Positions 36,184-48,259 of a DNA stretch of 64,000 nt are shown here, one piece after another (position 1 is the stretch's first letter; every line of letters starts with the position of its first letter). The stretch comes from Oopsacas minuta. Lineage: Eukaryota; Porifera; Hexactinellida; Lyssacinosida; Leucopsacidae. The stretch is taken from NCBI GenBank assembly GCA_024704765.1, contig JAKMXF010000055.1, positions 885,264 to 949,263 of the forward strand. The letters run 5' to 3'. The notes beneath the pieces are model-generated. The model saw only the letters and a list, made by a program, of their open reading frames with translations. It searched no databases and had not been told where the DNA came from. A program made the position numbers and the translations under genes.

Positions 36184-37832
36184 ACTTAAGGTGATAGCAA
36201 TAGCTTGTTTGACCTTAGGTTCAGAACTATAGGTACTAGTTTTACTTTAAAGTAGATCATGAGAGCTCACCTCTGTTGAGTATTACCTTGAAATGGAATT
36301 AATTATCACAAATGCTCGAACTGTAAAATTTCTCTATTAATAAGGTATTGAAATATTCACTGTAAACTGTGTCGTAAAAACATTAAGATGTTAACAGTAC
36401 TAGTCAGGAGATCCATATTTCGCGACATCCTCCGGTGTAGATATTCTTGAAACAGAATTTGGTAGTTACGTCCCGTTCCGTACATTTAGGTAACAAAATG
36501 TCGTTAGATTCAGGGAAACAGAAAGCCTTGGTGTCTTTGTGATTGTGCTGCCATTGAAGGTCTTGAAATTTTGATATTCAAGTGAATTTTCTTAATGACA
36601 CAGTTTTGGTTGTGATGCTAAGAGTAACAGGCTAGTGATATAGAATATAAAATATAGAACATTTAACAATAATACAAAATACCCCAAGTATGTAAATAGT
36701 TTGTAAAGAAACAAAAGTTAAATTCACATAGCAAACAACAACAATTTTCAGCGCGTACCTAATCTACACGCTGGGTACAATAAGTAACTGAAAACATTCG
36801 GTCACGACTCATATGCAGTCACATCGAAGCTCTAGGGCCTGGGGTAGTTATGTCAATTTATCTGGAGTTAGATATAATTTTATGGAATTTCACGATCAAG
36901 GACGAAATCTGTATATGTTCGAGGTTTCAGACTTCGTTCATGACCCCCACATAAATTATATTCATACAAGTAGTGGGATGTGATTAATGGCTTAGGATCA
37001 TATTCTTTGCTTCTTAGGTAATAATCGATATAAACTGGCATTCCTTTGTATCCGTGTTCGATAACATGGTTGAATTATACGATTCATGGTTGAATTCTCA
37101 GCTCCAATTTAGCCATTAAACTTTCCTTAAATATTACGCCAACCCTTTGTTGAATGCTGATTAATATCGGGCATGGAGGGCGCAGTTAAAAATTGAGGAT
37201 TTATCTATACGACCCTTGTAGGTATGAAAAGCCTGGCATACGAAAGAAATTTCGTTTATAAGGCAAATATATTATTTGTATTGAATAAAAATTATGTTCA
37301 TGCATAGATAACTAAATATAATGGCAAAACAGAAAAGTTTAAGGGTGGGGTATTAGCTAAGAGCGTATTTATACATAAATTTCCTTACTTTTCAACATAA
37401 AAAGTAAACAATATTCACAATGTTCTTGAATACCATATTCGGATTCAGCATACTCGATTACCTCAGTCTAACCAATGAAAGCAGTTTTCAAACACAAATT
37501 GATATTTGTTAACTCTATATCCTTAAAAACAACCATAAATTTACATACGAGAAACAAGAAAATACGAAAATTGGATTCACAGTACTTACCCCTGGGTAGC
37601 CGCTTAGAGCATGCATGTTTGTATATTTTGAGATTTAGATAATTTGTTACGTTATGCTCATAAATATAAAAATAAATTTAAATATGATTAATCCAAAGTG
37701 TTAAAATCGGATTCAGCATGTTCGATAAATTTGGGGAAGGTATATTGAATCGAATTCAGCCTTATAAACACGAAAATTACATAGAAATGCGACAATTTCA
37801 ATATTGGATACCCTAAATACTTTCCTTCAAAA
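36184..37832. other. Non-coding stretch
   Basis: Nothing recognised beyond AT-rich sequence. Confidence 0.35.
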
Positions 37833-37856
37833 CAAACAAACAAACAAACAAACAAC
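37833..37856. repeat. (AAAC)n microsatellite
   Basis: About six AAAC/CAAA units in a row. It lies inside a chance minus-strand frame whose CLFVCLFVCF run comes from the repeat. Confidence 0.9.
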
Positions 37857-37987
37857 ACTAGATATTTAATAATATAGATTATAACGATTCTCGAGATGTA
37901 ATTGATACTCAAAACATTTCATCCATGGTGTCTACCGTATATCATCAACAATGAGCCAACTTTAGTACAAAAATTTTTGATATTTGT

Positions 37988-38018
37988 ATGAGTATATATA
38001 TATATATACATATATAAT
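37988..38018. repeat. (TA)n microsatellite
   Basis: An alternating TA tract with one CA interruption. Confidence 0.9.
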
Positions 38019-38513
38019 TTCATATATTGGCATTGAGATGATATGCAAAAAGCAACTATGTAAATATATGCGTTCAGCTGATACGGGCTAATGTAAAGTA
38101 AGTTATATTTTAAGTAAATGATTAGACAAAATTATAGGAAAATACGAAATTGCACATTACAGCTTGTGTTCAAAGAATTTTCGATAAAATAATTATGTAC
38201 TCATTATATAACAAATATAGAGAGAGAAAGAGCTCAGCATTGTACAGCTTACTTCTACAAGATCACAGTTTTTGTCCATTTTAGAGATAGGTATAATGAA
38301 ATAAAAGAGAATAACATAAGTTAAGTAATATACCATTAAATTGCAATTAATCCGTATACATATGTGTATATATCAGTGCTCGACAAATTCAGTGGTTTAG
38401 TGGCTATAGCCAACAGTACCTTTCCTCAAGCCGAAAGAAACTCATGTATTTTGGTTTAGTAACACGAAGTGGTGGCTAAGTAGCCATCACGGAGTTTCAC
38501 ATTTGTTTGTAAA

Positions 38514-39215
38514 TCCGGAATAGATTAAGGAAGATGGAAGACTCCAAGCTTGGATTTTTGTGATACAAGGGTATTTGTGCCGGGCTCGGACAAATTAAGG
38601 CTTGAGCGAATTTCACACTTATGACAAAATTATGACGCCATTGCTACCTTTTGGATTTTCGCAAAATCACATTATGGACCACTAATCAAGCAATAGATAT
38701 GATAGAAGTTTGAAATTTGAATCATAGGTACCTCTCAATATGTCAGACATACTGACATCATGATTCTAACCAAGAAGCTAACTATAATGTGATCATTATG
38801 TCATCATTACAGTAAAAAAAATCAAAATTTTCCAAATTTCGAAAAATTCCTGAATATCTAAATACTTGAAGCAAAAAGGGCCAAAATACTGACCAAAAGT
38901 CAAGTAGCAGCTCCATCATTACTACTGGAGGCCATTAAATAGAATTTGGATGGACCATGGATAATAAAATATCAATAATTCTTGAAAATTTTTCCTTAAG
39001 GTTTAAAATGTCGAGTATAAAACCCGGTCACGTAGCGATCGGGTATTTACATCTTCAGGTACTTGAGGGAGTAAGGTCTCACACAACGACCTTGAAAGAG
39101 AAGCGCGCTAGTGCAACACTAAATTCCGGTAGCTTACAGTCGAAAGAGTAAAGGTCTGGCAGGGATTCGAACAAAGGACAGGAGGTTTTAGAGTATGATC
39201 TCATCAACTACATGA
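38514..39215 (-). repeat. Long interspersed repeat, copy C, with tRNA-like head
   Basis: The most complete copy of the family. The left end reads TCCGGAATAGATTAAGGAAG. At the right end the minus strand reads TTCGAATCCCTGCC, a good polymerase III B box, preceded by GTGTTAATCATGTAGTTGAT where an A box would lie about 45 bp upstream. That order (tRNA-like head, long body, short tandem tail) is what a tRNA-derived SINE on the minus strand shows. The body of about 600 bp is unusually long for a SINE. The alternative, a non-autonomous Helitron, is suggested only by the TC start and the CTAG at 39108-39111. Confidence 0.65.
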
Positions 39216-39765
39216 TTAACACAATGATAATAAACGACTAAATGCGAAATATAAGCTCATGTTCCAAATAAACTAGCAGAGAAACTCGAAATAATAATTA
39301 AGAGGGATAATCAACAATTATGACCAAATAATGTTCCACTAACTAATCCATTTTAGCAAAGCAGAATCTAATATTTGTATATGAACATTCGTTTTGACAT
39401 ATAAGAATGTCATAATAAAATTCGACGTCAGGGTTCATCCCAAAAATGAAGCTAAGCTAATTTCCATGACGAATTTGAAATATTTCATAAAATCTGTATA
39501 GATATGATAAATCATATGATAACTATGCGTATTTATTGACGAACAGAATTAAGACTACACAAGGATAAATAAATAAATTCAGTGGTACTAGTGAAATTGA
39601 ACATCCACTATACACAGAATCAATTATATATCAGGATCAATAATTGCTCAAAGTATAACAATCGGATTGACCTAAGATTGAAAGGTGGGAAACATAAACA
39701 CGAAAAGTTTATTGTCAGGAGCACAACTAGATGTCACTTAAAGTACATATACCAATTTAGGGCCA
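39216..39765. other. Non-coding stretch
   Basis: No recognised feature between repeat copy C and the Harbinger-like element. Confidence 0.35.
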
Positions 39766-41687
39766 GGGGCCTCATTCACTAAACAGCTTAACTTAAGATT
39801 TGTTTAACTTTAAGCAAAAGCTAAGTATTTGAATAAGTTTTAAGCAAAAACTAACTATTTGCTTAAACTTAAGTAAAACTTAAGCAAAACTTAAGTTAAA
39901 TTTAGGTTGGTATTCACTAAACAAAACTTAAGCAAAAACTAAGTACTTGCTTAAACTTACTCAAATATTACCAAAAACTTAAGTCATGTCTATAGTTGAC
40001 TTAACTTTGATTGTCTATTAAACAATTGCAATTTTTTGTTATTAGTTATTATAGCAAGTGTAGGTTCATTTGAATATAATTATAGAATAACAGTTACAGA
40101 CATGGGGGAACGCCGTTGCCTTACTTTTAACCTAGCAATACATAAATATAGTTATGTAAAAAATTAAATTTATCAAAAATTGTGCATTATAGTACATTAC
40201 CAGGGGGAAAATTCGTTGGAAATCTGTTGGAGCAACGAATGGAAATGATTGTTGTACCAGGAGATCTATTATTACTGTTTGATTTTGTACCATTTCAGGC
40301 AGTAACTGGAGTACGTTCCCAATAGATAGCTAATTCTCTTTGATCTCTCTCAAAAGTTCCAGCCTCTCATCCTCTTTTGCAATAGAAATACGTTTTGTAT
40401 CATCGTCAATGGACGTTGCCAACTGCGAATGTTTTCTTTTCCTACTTACTGCAGGTACCTTACCGTCAAATGGGAATGAAGGACTTATTGGCATTTGGTC
40501 TGCTGATATTTGGGAACTTTGTAGCTCGGCAGAGACGTCTATTCCACAATTAATTCCCTCGAAGCATTCTGTATCCCTTATGCTACAGATCTTTTACTCC
40601 AATGGGGTTAACTCTGCATCAGCTGGTCCACCCCCAGTTTTTCTGATAGATTTTATTGTTCAGCAATTAGAGGTTTGTGCTTGCACAAAAGGTTAGACCA
40701 CTTTTTTGTGACATCAACTCTAGACTTATGCACACCGTGCTGACTTGTTAAACCACTCGCAATTTGATCCCAAAATGAAGATTTTTCTTCGAATGTTAGC
40801 GATGCACAAAGCTACCAAATAGCCTAAATTTACTTTCTTCTACTAATCAACTAATGTATTGATTTCTTCCTGCGAAAATTTTTCGATCTTGTGTTAGTTT
40901 TATCTTGTTGAAGGTCCATTTTCGAATTTATGATATAAACACTAGAAGTGTTTTCGAAGATTTATATAATTTAAAACTACTTAACTTTCCCAGCTGCTGG
41001 ATCAATCAATAGTATCTTTCCCCACCTCATAATTGTTTGTTTAGATTTTACACAGTTATTATCAAAATATTATTGGGTAATTCACCAACATTCTTCAAAA
41101 TGGCTTTCGGTGTCATATTATTATACATATTACCATATTATTAAATGGATTAGGAAACTATGATGTACTGTATTTACTCGTACGTGAATATTTGCCTACC
41201 CCAAAAAATTTCCCAACCATCTTATTCGGTCCCTGCTCGAACGGTATTTGATAGAGAAATTTCAGGAATATGGTCATGGTGCTATGACATCTTAGATTAA
41301 TGAAAATTCCCAAATAGAGATCAAATTCGTAATTTGTAGTTGAGAGGGCGAGAAATCGTAGACTAAAAATTGAGGCCAGCTACTGTTCGAGTAAATAGAT
41401 ATAGTATTACACATAGATTATTATACCTAAGTATTAAGCAAATTCAAATTATTCGCTTAAGTTTTAAACATTTAGGAATACCTCACGAAAACTTAGCAAA
41501 ATTGAAGTTATACTCAGTATTGAGCAAAACCTAAGTTTTGCTCATAACTTAAGCAAATCTTAAGTATTCTATTAAGTTTTGGATATTTAGGAATACTTAA
41601 CGAAAACTTAAGTTTTACTTAAGAACTGCTAAGTTTTACTTAACTTTAAGTTAAACAAAACTTAAGTTGTTTAGTGAATGAGGCCCC
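39766..41687 (-). mobile_element. PIF/Harbinger-like element, Myb gene only
   Basis: Both ends read GGGGCCTCATTCACTAAACA inward (39766 and 41687). Long subterminal zones on both sides (39785-40010 and 41450-41670) are made of many CTTAAG-centred units such as ACTTAAGCAAAA. Inside, on the minus strand, is a broken Myb/SANT-like gene. No DDE nuclease gene is visible, so the element is non-autonomous. Ends beginning GGGxCTxATTCAC are characteristic of Harbinger elements, but I did not find a clean 3-bp target duplication. Confidence 0.72.
40330..40910 (-). pseudogene. Harbinger Myb/SANT-like DNA-binding protein (broken)
   Basis: Minus-strand reading gives KIEKFSQEEINTLVD, then LTFEEKSSFWDQIASGLT, KSRVDVTKKWSNLLCKHK and later KRKHSQLATSIDDDTKRISI followed by ERLELLREIKE. 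This is the NAIF1/Myb-like second protein of Harbinger elements: an N-terminal trihelix Myb-like DNA-binding domain, a linker and a C-terminal helix. In the family it escorts the transposase to DNA. At least two frameshifts and an in-frame TAA after KHKPLIAEQ break it. The plus-strand frame at 40340-40696 is its shadow. Confidence 0.75.
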
Positions 41688-42298
41688 AGATCAATAATGG
41701 TATGAAGAAGAGAGTCAACTCGCAAACATATATATAGTATATACTATGTTCATAGTGAAATCTTAAAAACTTAGCTGTACGATGGCGTTTACAGACCATG
41801 CGATTGTATGGCCGTTAGCTAAATTTTTGGAGCTCTGGCGAATAGTTAATCGAAAATGTTCCTCATGTTGTCAATATTGGTATGGAATAGGGTCTTTTCT
41901 TTTCACGCCGATTTGTTATTTTGTATCCGAAATTTTTTCAGTAAAGGATATGAAGGCGATCATACAATTTGTAAATATATTTTACTCCGAAAATATTCCT
42001 CAAATTCTAATCGTTTCATCATTTTACAAAAGAGTACAGTATACTCACATTATACTAAATACAAATATGCGATAGCTAAACAATATTACTAAATTTTCAT
42101 GATTCTAAGTAGTACTGAGTCTATTCTATGTATTCTAATAAAGTTGCAATGCTCAGCAACATAAGCCCAATAGCCCGTAATCATTTGTATTCTCCGCGAA
42201 TTTGGAAAGATATGCAAAAAATTCTGCAGTTTAGAGAACATGATCAAGAGAAAAAACGAGCCAAAAGGTAGTGTCTTGATTACAGTATACCTCATCCA
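41688..42298. other. Non-coding stretch
   Basis: Overlapping open frames at 41782-42092 (plus) and 42089-42295 (minus) show no motif. Confidence 0.3.
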
Positions 42299-42360
42299 AA
42301 ATGTAACATCTCAAAAGTAATAACTATCAGATTTCGTGTACATATATATTATCTTAATCT
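42299..42360. repeat. Fragment shared with the hAT MITE at 12 kb
   Basis: AAAATGTAACATCTCAAAAG and the following 40 bases are nearly identical to about 12249-12308 inside the MITE at 12047-12432. Terminal repeats of that MITE were not found around this copy, so it is a fragment or a relative with other ends. Confidence 0.75.
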
Positions 42361-42895
42361 TGCATAAGTTATAAAGGTTAGTTGTTATATTATTTCAATG
42401 CATGAAGTCATTCTACAATTTTGAATTTAGGAGGAAAGTTTATTGGCCCTGTTGAATGTTCAAATCAGATGAGATAAAAGCAGCCAAAACTATTTCATGC
42501 TTTATGTTTATCAGCTTGTATAAGAAATGGTCTAGTGTTGTGTGTTAGTTGCCACTAACCAATTCTAAAGCAACACATTTACTTACAATTATTCAACAAA
42601 TAACACAGGCCTACACTTTTTAGTTGTATTGATTTAGTCAACTGATATATACTAATTCTGTATTGCTGATTCCGATTATTCAGTCAGTTTCTCCCTAATA
42701 TGTCAAGTTATGTCAAGTTATCTCACAATCCTATTACTACATTTATAGAACAAAATGGTTCCAACCCTTATACGTTAAATTGGATCAATTAAATTTCTGA
42801 AAATATCAATATTTCATTCACTAGGAATAATGATATAATTGTTACTAATATGAATGGAAGAAAGTGATACTATAAACATGTAATATGAGCACTAT
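42361..42895. other. Non-coding stretch
   Basis: AT-rich, no features seen. Confidence 0.35.
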
Positions 42896-44582
42896 TCAAT
42901 CGAAAAATTTTCTCTTGTTTGACTTTCTTGAATGTTGTTCGTTAGGACAATCTCTTTTTAGGCACCAACAGTAATCTGCCATCATATGTGTGCCCCATCT
43001 TCCTTGATATCACTGTTCCATCACTTTTATGTCTTGATGGAATCGTTCACCTTGTTCTTCACTCATATCACCTAGATTATCCGGAAATCTATCAAGATGG
43101 TCTCTCAAATAATGAGTTTTAATACTCATATTACAGCCAAGAGCATGAGAGCTGTCGACTAACTTTGTGACTAGTTCTTTGTTTGTAGTTGGATGCCTTT
43201 TTATTACCAAGGAAATTAGAAACGACATTAGAGAAAGCCTACCACGCTCTCTTCTCTTCCTCGTTCATTGAATCTTTGAAGCTGTTGTCCCTAAGTAACT
43301 TGCGAATCTGTGGACCTTCAAATATCCCTGCCTTTTTCTTCTCTTCACTGATGTCTGGAAAATAATTTCGGATATACTTGAAACAATATCTGTCTTCATC
43401 CAGTGCTTTGATGAATTGCTTCATTAAACCAAGCTTGATGTGGAGAGGAGATAGAATTATTTTATTTGTATGTGAAAGGGTTATTAATTACATTTTTGTC
43501 CCAAACTTTCAAACATTCTCTCGAAGGTCACTTTCCCTTATCCAATGCTGGTTCCTATCTCTACTGTCCAAATAACAAAGAAAACAGGGGTACTTAGTGA
43601 ACCCAGATTGTTGCCCTAATAGAAAGTTGACCATTTTGAGATCAACACAGATGACCCAATCATGTGCAGAGTAGTTAATAATCTCTATTATTTCTTTCAC
43701 ATTTATTGTACTCCTCTTTGAGTTCAACTGAATATCCTATATGAATTGAACCGAATATATTTCCCTTATAGAGTAGTACACATTTCAGACTCCTTTTGGA
43801 GTTGTCAATAAACAGCCTCCAGTCACTTGGATTGTAGTTCGGAACTCCCATTGCCAGTAGAAGACCCTCAACATTTGGATAAAACACCAAACCATTCTTT
43901 TCGCAGAAATACTGTTGAAACTCTTGCTCCCTGTAACGATATAATGTTACATTTGTTCCTTGATGAAGTAGATTCTTTTCTTTCAATCTAGATGCAAGCA
44001 ACTCAGAAGATTCTTTCGAGAGGTCAAGGTCACGAATTAAATCATTCAATTCCGCTTGGTTAAATAGAGAAGGCTCCGAGGAAGGACCTTGAAAATCAAC
44101 ATCATATTCACAGTCATGATCATTGACTTCATCCGAATTTGGTACCATCTTCATCATCATAGAGTCCGAGAAACTTTGTGAATATTGGTACAGGTAGATC
44201 ACTACAATGAGGGACTGGTCGAATAGCAGATTCTAAATTTGGGTAATTCAGCAGGTGTCTGTCACTCTTTTGCAGCCCATAACATTTACCATGCAGAAAT
44301 AACAATCATCGAAATGATTTTTTGATTCTCTCCAAATCATAGGAATTCCGAAAGGGAGGTGTTTCTCTCTACCCTTACTCCAATACCTCAATAATTCTAT
44401 ACAAGATTTACAGACCTTATGAGGTGCCCAACTTTTGTCCTGGTCGCCCAGCTTAACTTTGAAATACGCATGGTAAGCTCTATTCACAAATTCAGTAATA
44501 TTCTGCATCTGAGGTTTCGGAGTATAGGAACCACAAATATAACAAAAAATGTCTGGAGAATTGAAACACTTTCTTTTCGACA
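42896..44582 (-). pseudogene. Unclassified multicopy CxxC protein, copy 1 (candidate transposase)
   Basis: Minus strand, beginning MSKRKCFNSPDIFCYICG. An N-terminal module of about 100 residues has three CxxC pairs (CYIC, CKSC, CYFC) with VKLGDQDKSWAPHKVCKSC between them, which looks zinc-binding. Further on come SDWRLFIDNSKRSLKCVLLY, HDWVICVDLKMVNFLLGQQS, GFTKYPCFLCYLDSRDRNQH and LGDMSEEQGERFHQDIKVM. An in-frame TGA replaces a codon after VMEQ, then the C-terminus runs as YQGRWGTHMMADYCWCLKRD to the stop at 42896. Frame breaks occur near 44230, 43700, 43500 and 43230. I infer a D...D-CxxC...E RNase-H-fold core. A Tigger insertion lies exactly at the start codon. I cannot name the family. Confidence 0.75.
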
Positions 44583-44588
44583 TACAAT

Positions 44589-44647
44589 AGAAGCTCGCAA
44601 ACCGGGGCACCTTGGCGTTTCTGAAATGTGCCCCGGTTTGCGAGCTT
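44589..44647. repeat. Terminal hairpin at Tigger left end
   Basis: AGAAGCTCGCAAACCGGGGC is followed, after a 17-base loop, by its exact reverse complement. The arms are about 21 bp. The right end carries related but degenerate repeats of the CCCCGGTTTG motif at 49525-49630, so the hairpin is an elaboration of the subterminal repeats. Confidence 0.92.
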
Positions 44648-45313
44648 CACAATATTTTCAAAATGGATTTAGATTATGCTACAGTCTAGACTTCTTTTCA
44701 CTTAAATAGACATGATTACATTGTTTAATAGATTATTCCAAACAATATCTATATTGCAAGTCAATAAATGGTAATATAATTGAATATTCGAACCCAGTAT
44801 TGGGCTTACTTATGATCACTGGCGAAGTAGTCACTAATTTGGGACTGTTTTTGTTCTTGGGTGTGTCTTGCAGCTACTACCAACAAGTAGTTTTCAAGTT
44901 TAAAATTTCCCCCAAGAACTTCCCCATCACCACAACCCAAGGCATACATCTGAAGCACTCGAATAGCTTCTAGTGCGGATTTTGAAGTCGGGATAGGAAA
45001 AGCTTCAGATAGATCACCCTCAGAATCGCATTCAATTCCACAATCTTTGTCATGGACGTTTAGCCTTTGGGTCACATTAATTAACGCTTCCTCAAAGAGC
45101 TCTTCAGGACTGATTACAGGGGGAAAATCCCACATTCGTCATTTTCTTCTATCTGAATTTGAATCTCCTCTGGATTTATGATCATGGGTAGCTCGGGGAC
45201 AACAGTTGCAACTCCAAACCCGCACTTTGAAAAGCATTTTGAGATTGTTTGGGCATTCACTTGATTCCAGGCTCGAGATGCCCAAAGTATAGCAAGAGCT
45301 ATTGTAATCATTT

Positions 45314-45340
45314 CACAGTGGCACGGCATGTGGAAATAGG
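45314..45340 (+). repeat. Transib left terminal repeat (short spacer)
   Basis: CACAGTG, a 7-base spacer (GCACGGC), then ATGTGGAAATAGG. An A-rich AATAAAACC lies further in at 45348-45356. Confidence 0.92.
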
Positions 45341-45898
45341 TGAAAAAAATAAAACCTCAAATTGCTTTATAGTGTTGATATTTGAATTCAGCACCCCCAC
45401 AAACCTCGGAAAACATTTGACATCTCTACAATAGACTTTCCATTTAGCTCCTACGTCTATTCCAATGAGAGCATAATTGAAATTCGAAAGATTGATTTAT
45501 GGTTTCAATTTTCGGTCATGATGTAATTTTGAATAATATGGATTCTCCACGTCAAATAACTGCTATTTATAGTATACCAATCGAAAGCTCTTATGTTGCT
45601 GAATAATAAATCACGTTAATCTTGGCTCCAATGAACAGATGGAATTTACTATTCTCATTTTAAACAAGCTTGTTCGTACAAGTGCAATAAATAGAAACAC
45701 GTTTCATTAAAACTCTAGTACTTTTTTTGCCTTCCCTAGCGGAACTTTCCATTGCACTTTCCTAATAGCTCTTTTCGTCCTCTACAAAATACACTTTAAA
45801 TTATGGTGTCAGGAAGTGTCAACGATATTTTTTTTTGCGATTTTAAATATAATCCATTCACAATTATCTAATTTTTGGCCCATATAAATCATAAATAA

Positions 45899-48075
45899 TT
45901 GTTGTGGTTGTTTATTAGCACATTTTTGATTATGAATAACGAAGATGCATACACGTTCTTAACTGCACAAAAGAATAAAACAATCACTTCTCTCGCGTCC
46001 TCGTTTATTGTCCTCAATAATTTGGAAGAAACAGAGCATGATACAGTTCGGAGAAAATTTTCGACCCTCAGAGAAGATAGGAGAGAATACCTGAAACGAG
46101 CCGATATAACTACTTGGAATGCGATACCTTTTCATACACCACTTAAACACCCGAGATTGAGTACAGGTTATCAATGCTCAGATGAAGTCATAGTGATAGG
46201 GAGTGTTTCTTCTAGCCAATCAACCTCTGTTTTCGAAGAAGATTTTAGTAAGCCCACCCGTAAGCCTCTGAGGGAATTATCAACTAAAGGTCTTCGCAGC
46301 CGATTGTCCTCCTTACTAACACATCTTGAAAAGGTTGTTGTACAAGAGAATGTTTCCAGTAAAGAACTATCCTGTTACCTGATGATGCTATGTTCACAGA
46401 CTGAATACGACTTTACTACTACCAAGTTCTGTAAAGAAATTATTGCTAAGGGAAGCTTCGGTCCAGTCTGCAATAAACTAACCTGCCATAAAGCTGCGTT
46501 CTTGATGGATTCTTTAGAAATTGGAAAGAAGAAATACATCGATTTAAGACGTTTATTGCTTTCAGATGTCCAGCTTCCAGGTTACAATCGATTAGCTACC
46601 CATCGATCTCAAATTTGCTTGACTAATGACATCTTTTCAGTTGATCGAGAACATTGGGTAGGCATTGCTGTATCTTACAAAAAGCTTCTGACTCATACAG
46701 TAAACAGAATATTGACTGCTTCTGCCAATGAAATTCCCAGCGCCAGCAATCCTAAAAGGATACGAATTTCAGATGGACTTGACGGTTCTGGCTCTCACCG
46801 GGTTTATCAGCAAGCGACTCACCCCAATATTTCAACAAAAAGTTTTATTTTATTCGGGTTTAAGGTGATTTCCATATCCGACACCGATAACAAACTGATT
46901 TGGAAAAACCCTCTATCAAATTCTCCTTTCTCAATTAGACCCGTTGCGATACTAGCTCTACAGGAGAACGAAGACAATATTCGATATCTTATGGATACAC
47001 TAATCAATAAGGAGTCCACAGAGATAACGGAAAAGGGTTTAGAACTAACAAGCGGATTTTGTGAAGTTGAAATTCAACGTTCACAATTGGATGGCAAAAT
47101 GGCTAAGATTATTAGTGGAGCTGGGGTGCATGTTGCCAGTTCTGCACAGCGACATTCAAACAAATCCATGATCCGGATATCGTAAAAGACGGTTTTCCAA
47201 TTAATCGATCCATCACAGACCTGAAAGTATTATTTGATGAAGTTAACGAAGAGGAGTTTCTATCATTATCTTCTGACAACAGATTCAACGTTACACACAA
47301 ACCAATATCTGACTTAGAAATCATACCCAGTTCGCCTTTGCATGCATATCTCCGATGTTTTGGCTGGTTTTTACATCTAATTAGCCATTTGCACGCAGGA
47401 GTATTTAAGTGGTCACCAACTTCTAAGAGAGTCTCAGATGCTAAAACTTTCGTTACAAGTTTAATTAAAGACAATCTCAATATTATTATTGACATCCCTT
47501 CAACACAAGGTGGCACAACGACTACTGGTAATGTGGTAAGACGATGCTTGATAAGAAAGGATGACAACGATCAAGATTTTCTCTACTGGGTTTTGACAGT
47601 GATCCCGTCTGAGTTCAAGTCCCACATAATTGAAATTCACACATGCCTAGGAGCAATCCTACGCGTCTATAATAGCAGCAGAAGAGTGGATACAGAAGAA
47701 CTAGCGCTTGTTTGCAGTAATATCTACCAGTCAATTCTCTGTGCATTTCCTTGGGCTAATGTTTCCCCGACGTTACACAAACTGTTAGCACATGCACCGG
47801 AAATCATCTCAACGTTTAATGATGGACATGGGCTAGAGAACTTATCTGAAGAAGGACTAGAGGCTTCTAACAAATATATTCGGAGATACAGAGATCGTCT
47901 TGCTCGCAAGTTTTCATTTGAAGAAAATTTAAAGGATGTATTTGTTCGATTGATTTCTCACAGTGATCCCAAGCTGTTAATGAATCGCAAGTTTTCTATT
48001 CCAAGGCCTCCATCTAGCCAAGATATTTTAGTGAACACCCTTATTCGTGATCATGAAGATCATAATGATGATTAA
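45899..48075 (+). pseudogene. Transib/RAG1-like transposase (one frameshift)
   Basis: The frame from 45899 runs 428 codons. A single one-base loss near 47124, inside the codons for GAGG, shifts it; the remainder is open to the stop at 48073-48075, about 725 codons in all. The annotated start lies a few codons before a second ATG at 45931 (MNNEDAYTFL), which may be the real one. RAG1-type landmarks: ISDGLDGSGSHRVY at codon 292 (first Asp), QLDGKMAKIISGAGG at codon 398 (second Asp), CCQFC zinc pair just after, LRCFGWFLHLISHLHAGVFK, TTTTGNVVRRC, then LSEEGLEASNKYIRRYRDRL holding the catalytic Glu (about 47848-47862), and LARKFSFEENLKDVFVRL. The protein pairs the two ends and cuts by a hairpin mechanism in this family. 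One frameshift makes this a very young pseudogene, or an assembly error. Confidence 0.93.
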
Positions 48076-48259
48076 AAGTAAACCTCTCAATCGATTAATA
48101 GAAAATTTGGGGAATTTTCACACCTCAGATAGGTGACAATGACGTCATAACTTTGTCACCTGAAGGGATAGAGAAAAAATGAGTATCCCATTCGATTCGT
48201 TGGGCTCGAAAACCTATATGACAATAATACATTTTGAGGACCTATGTGCCATCAAAATG

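Noticed and set aside
39140-39215. Functional tRNA on the minus strand
   Set aside because: The B box is good but the anticodon arm and acceptor stem do not pair; it is better explained as the head of the repeat.
40340-40696. 118-codon plus-strand protein
   Set aside because: It is the antisense shadow of the Harbinger Myb-like gene, whose minus-strand reading has clear motifs.
45348-45356. AATAAAACC inside the Transib left end as a true RSS nonamer
   Set aside because: It matches the nonamer ACAAAAACC at 7 of 9 positions, but the distance from the heptamer is 27 rather than 12 or 23, no counterpart was found at the other end, and the region is A-rich.
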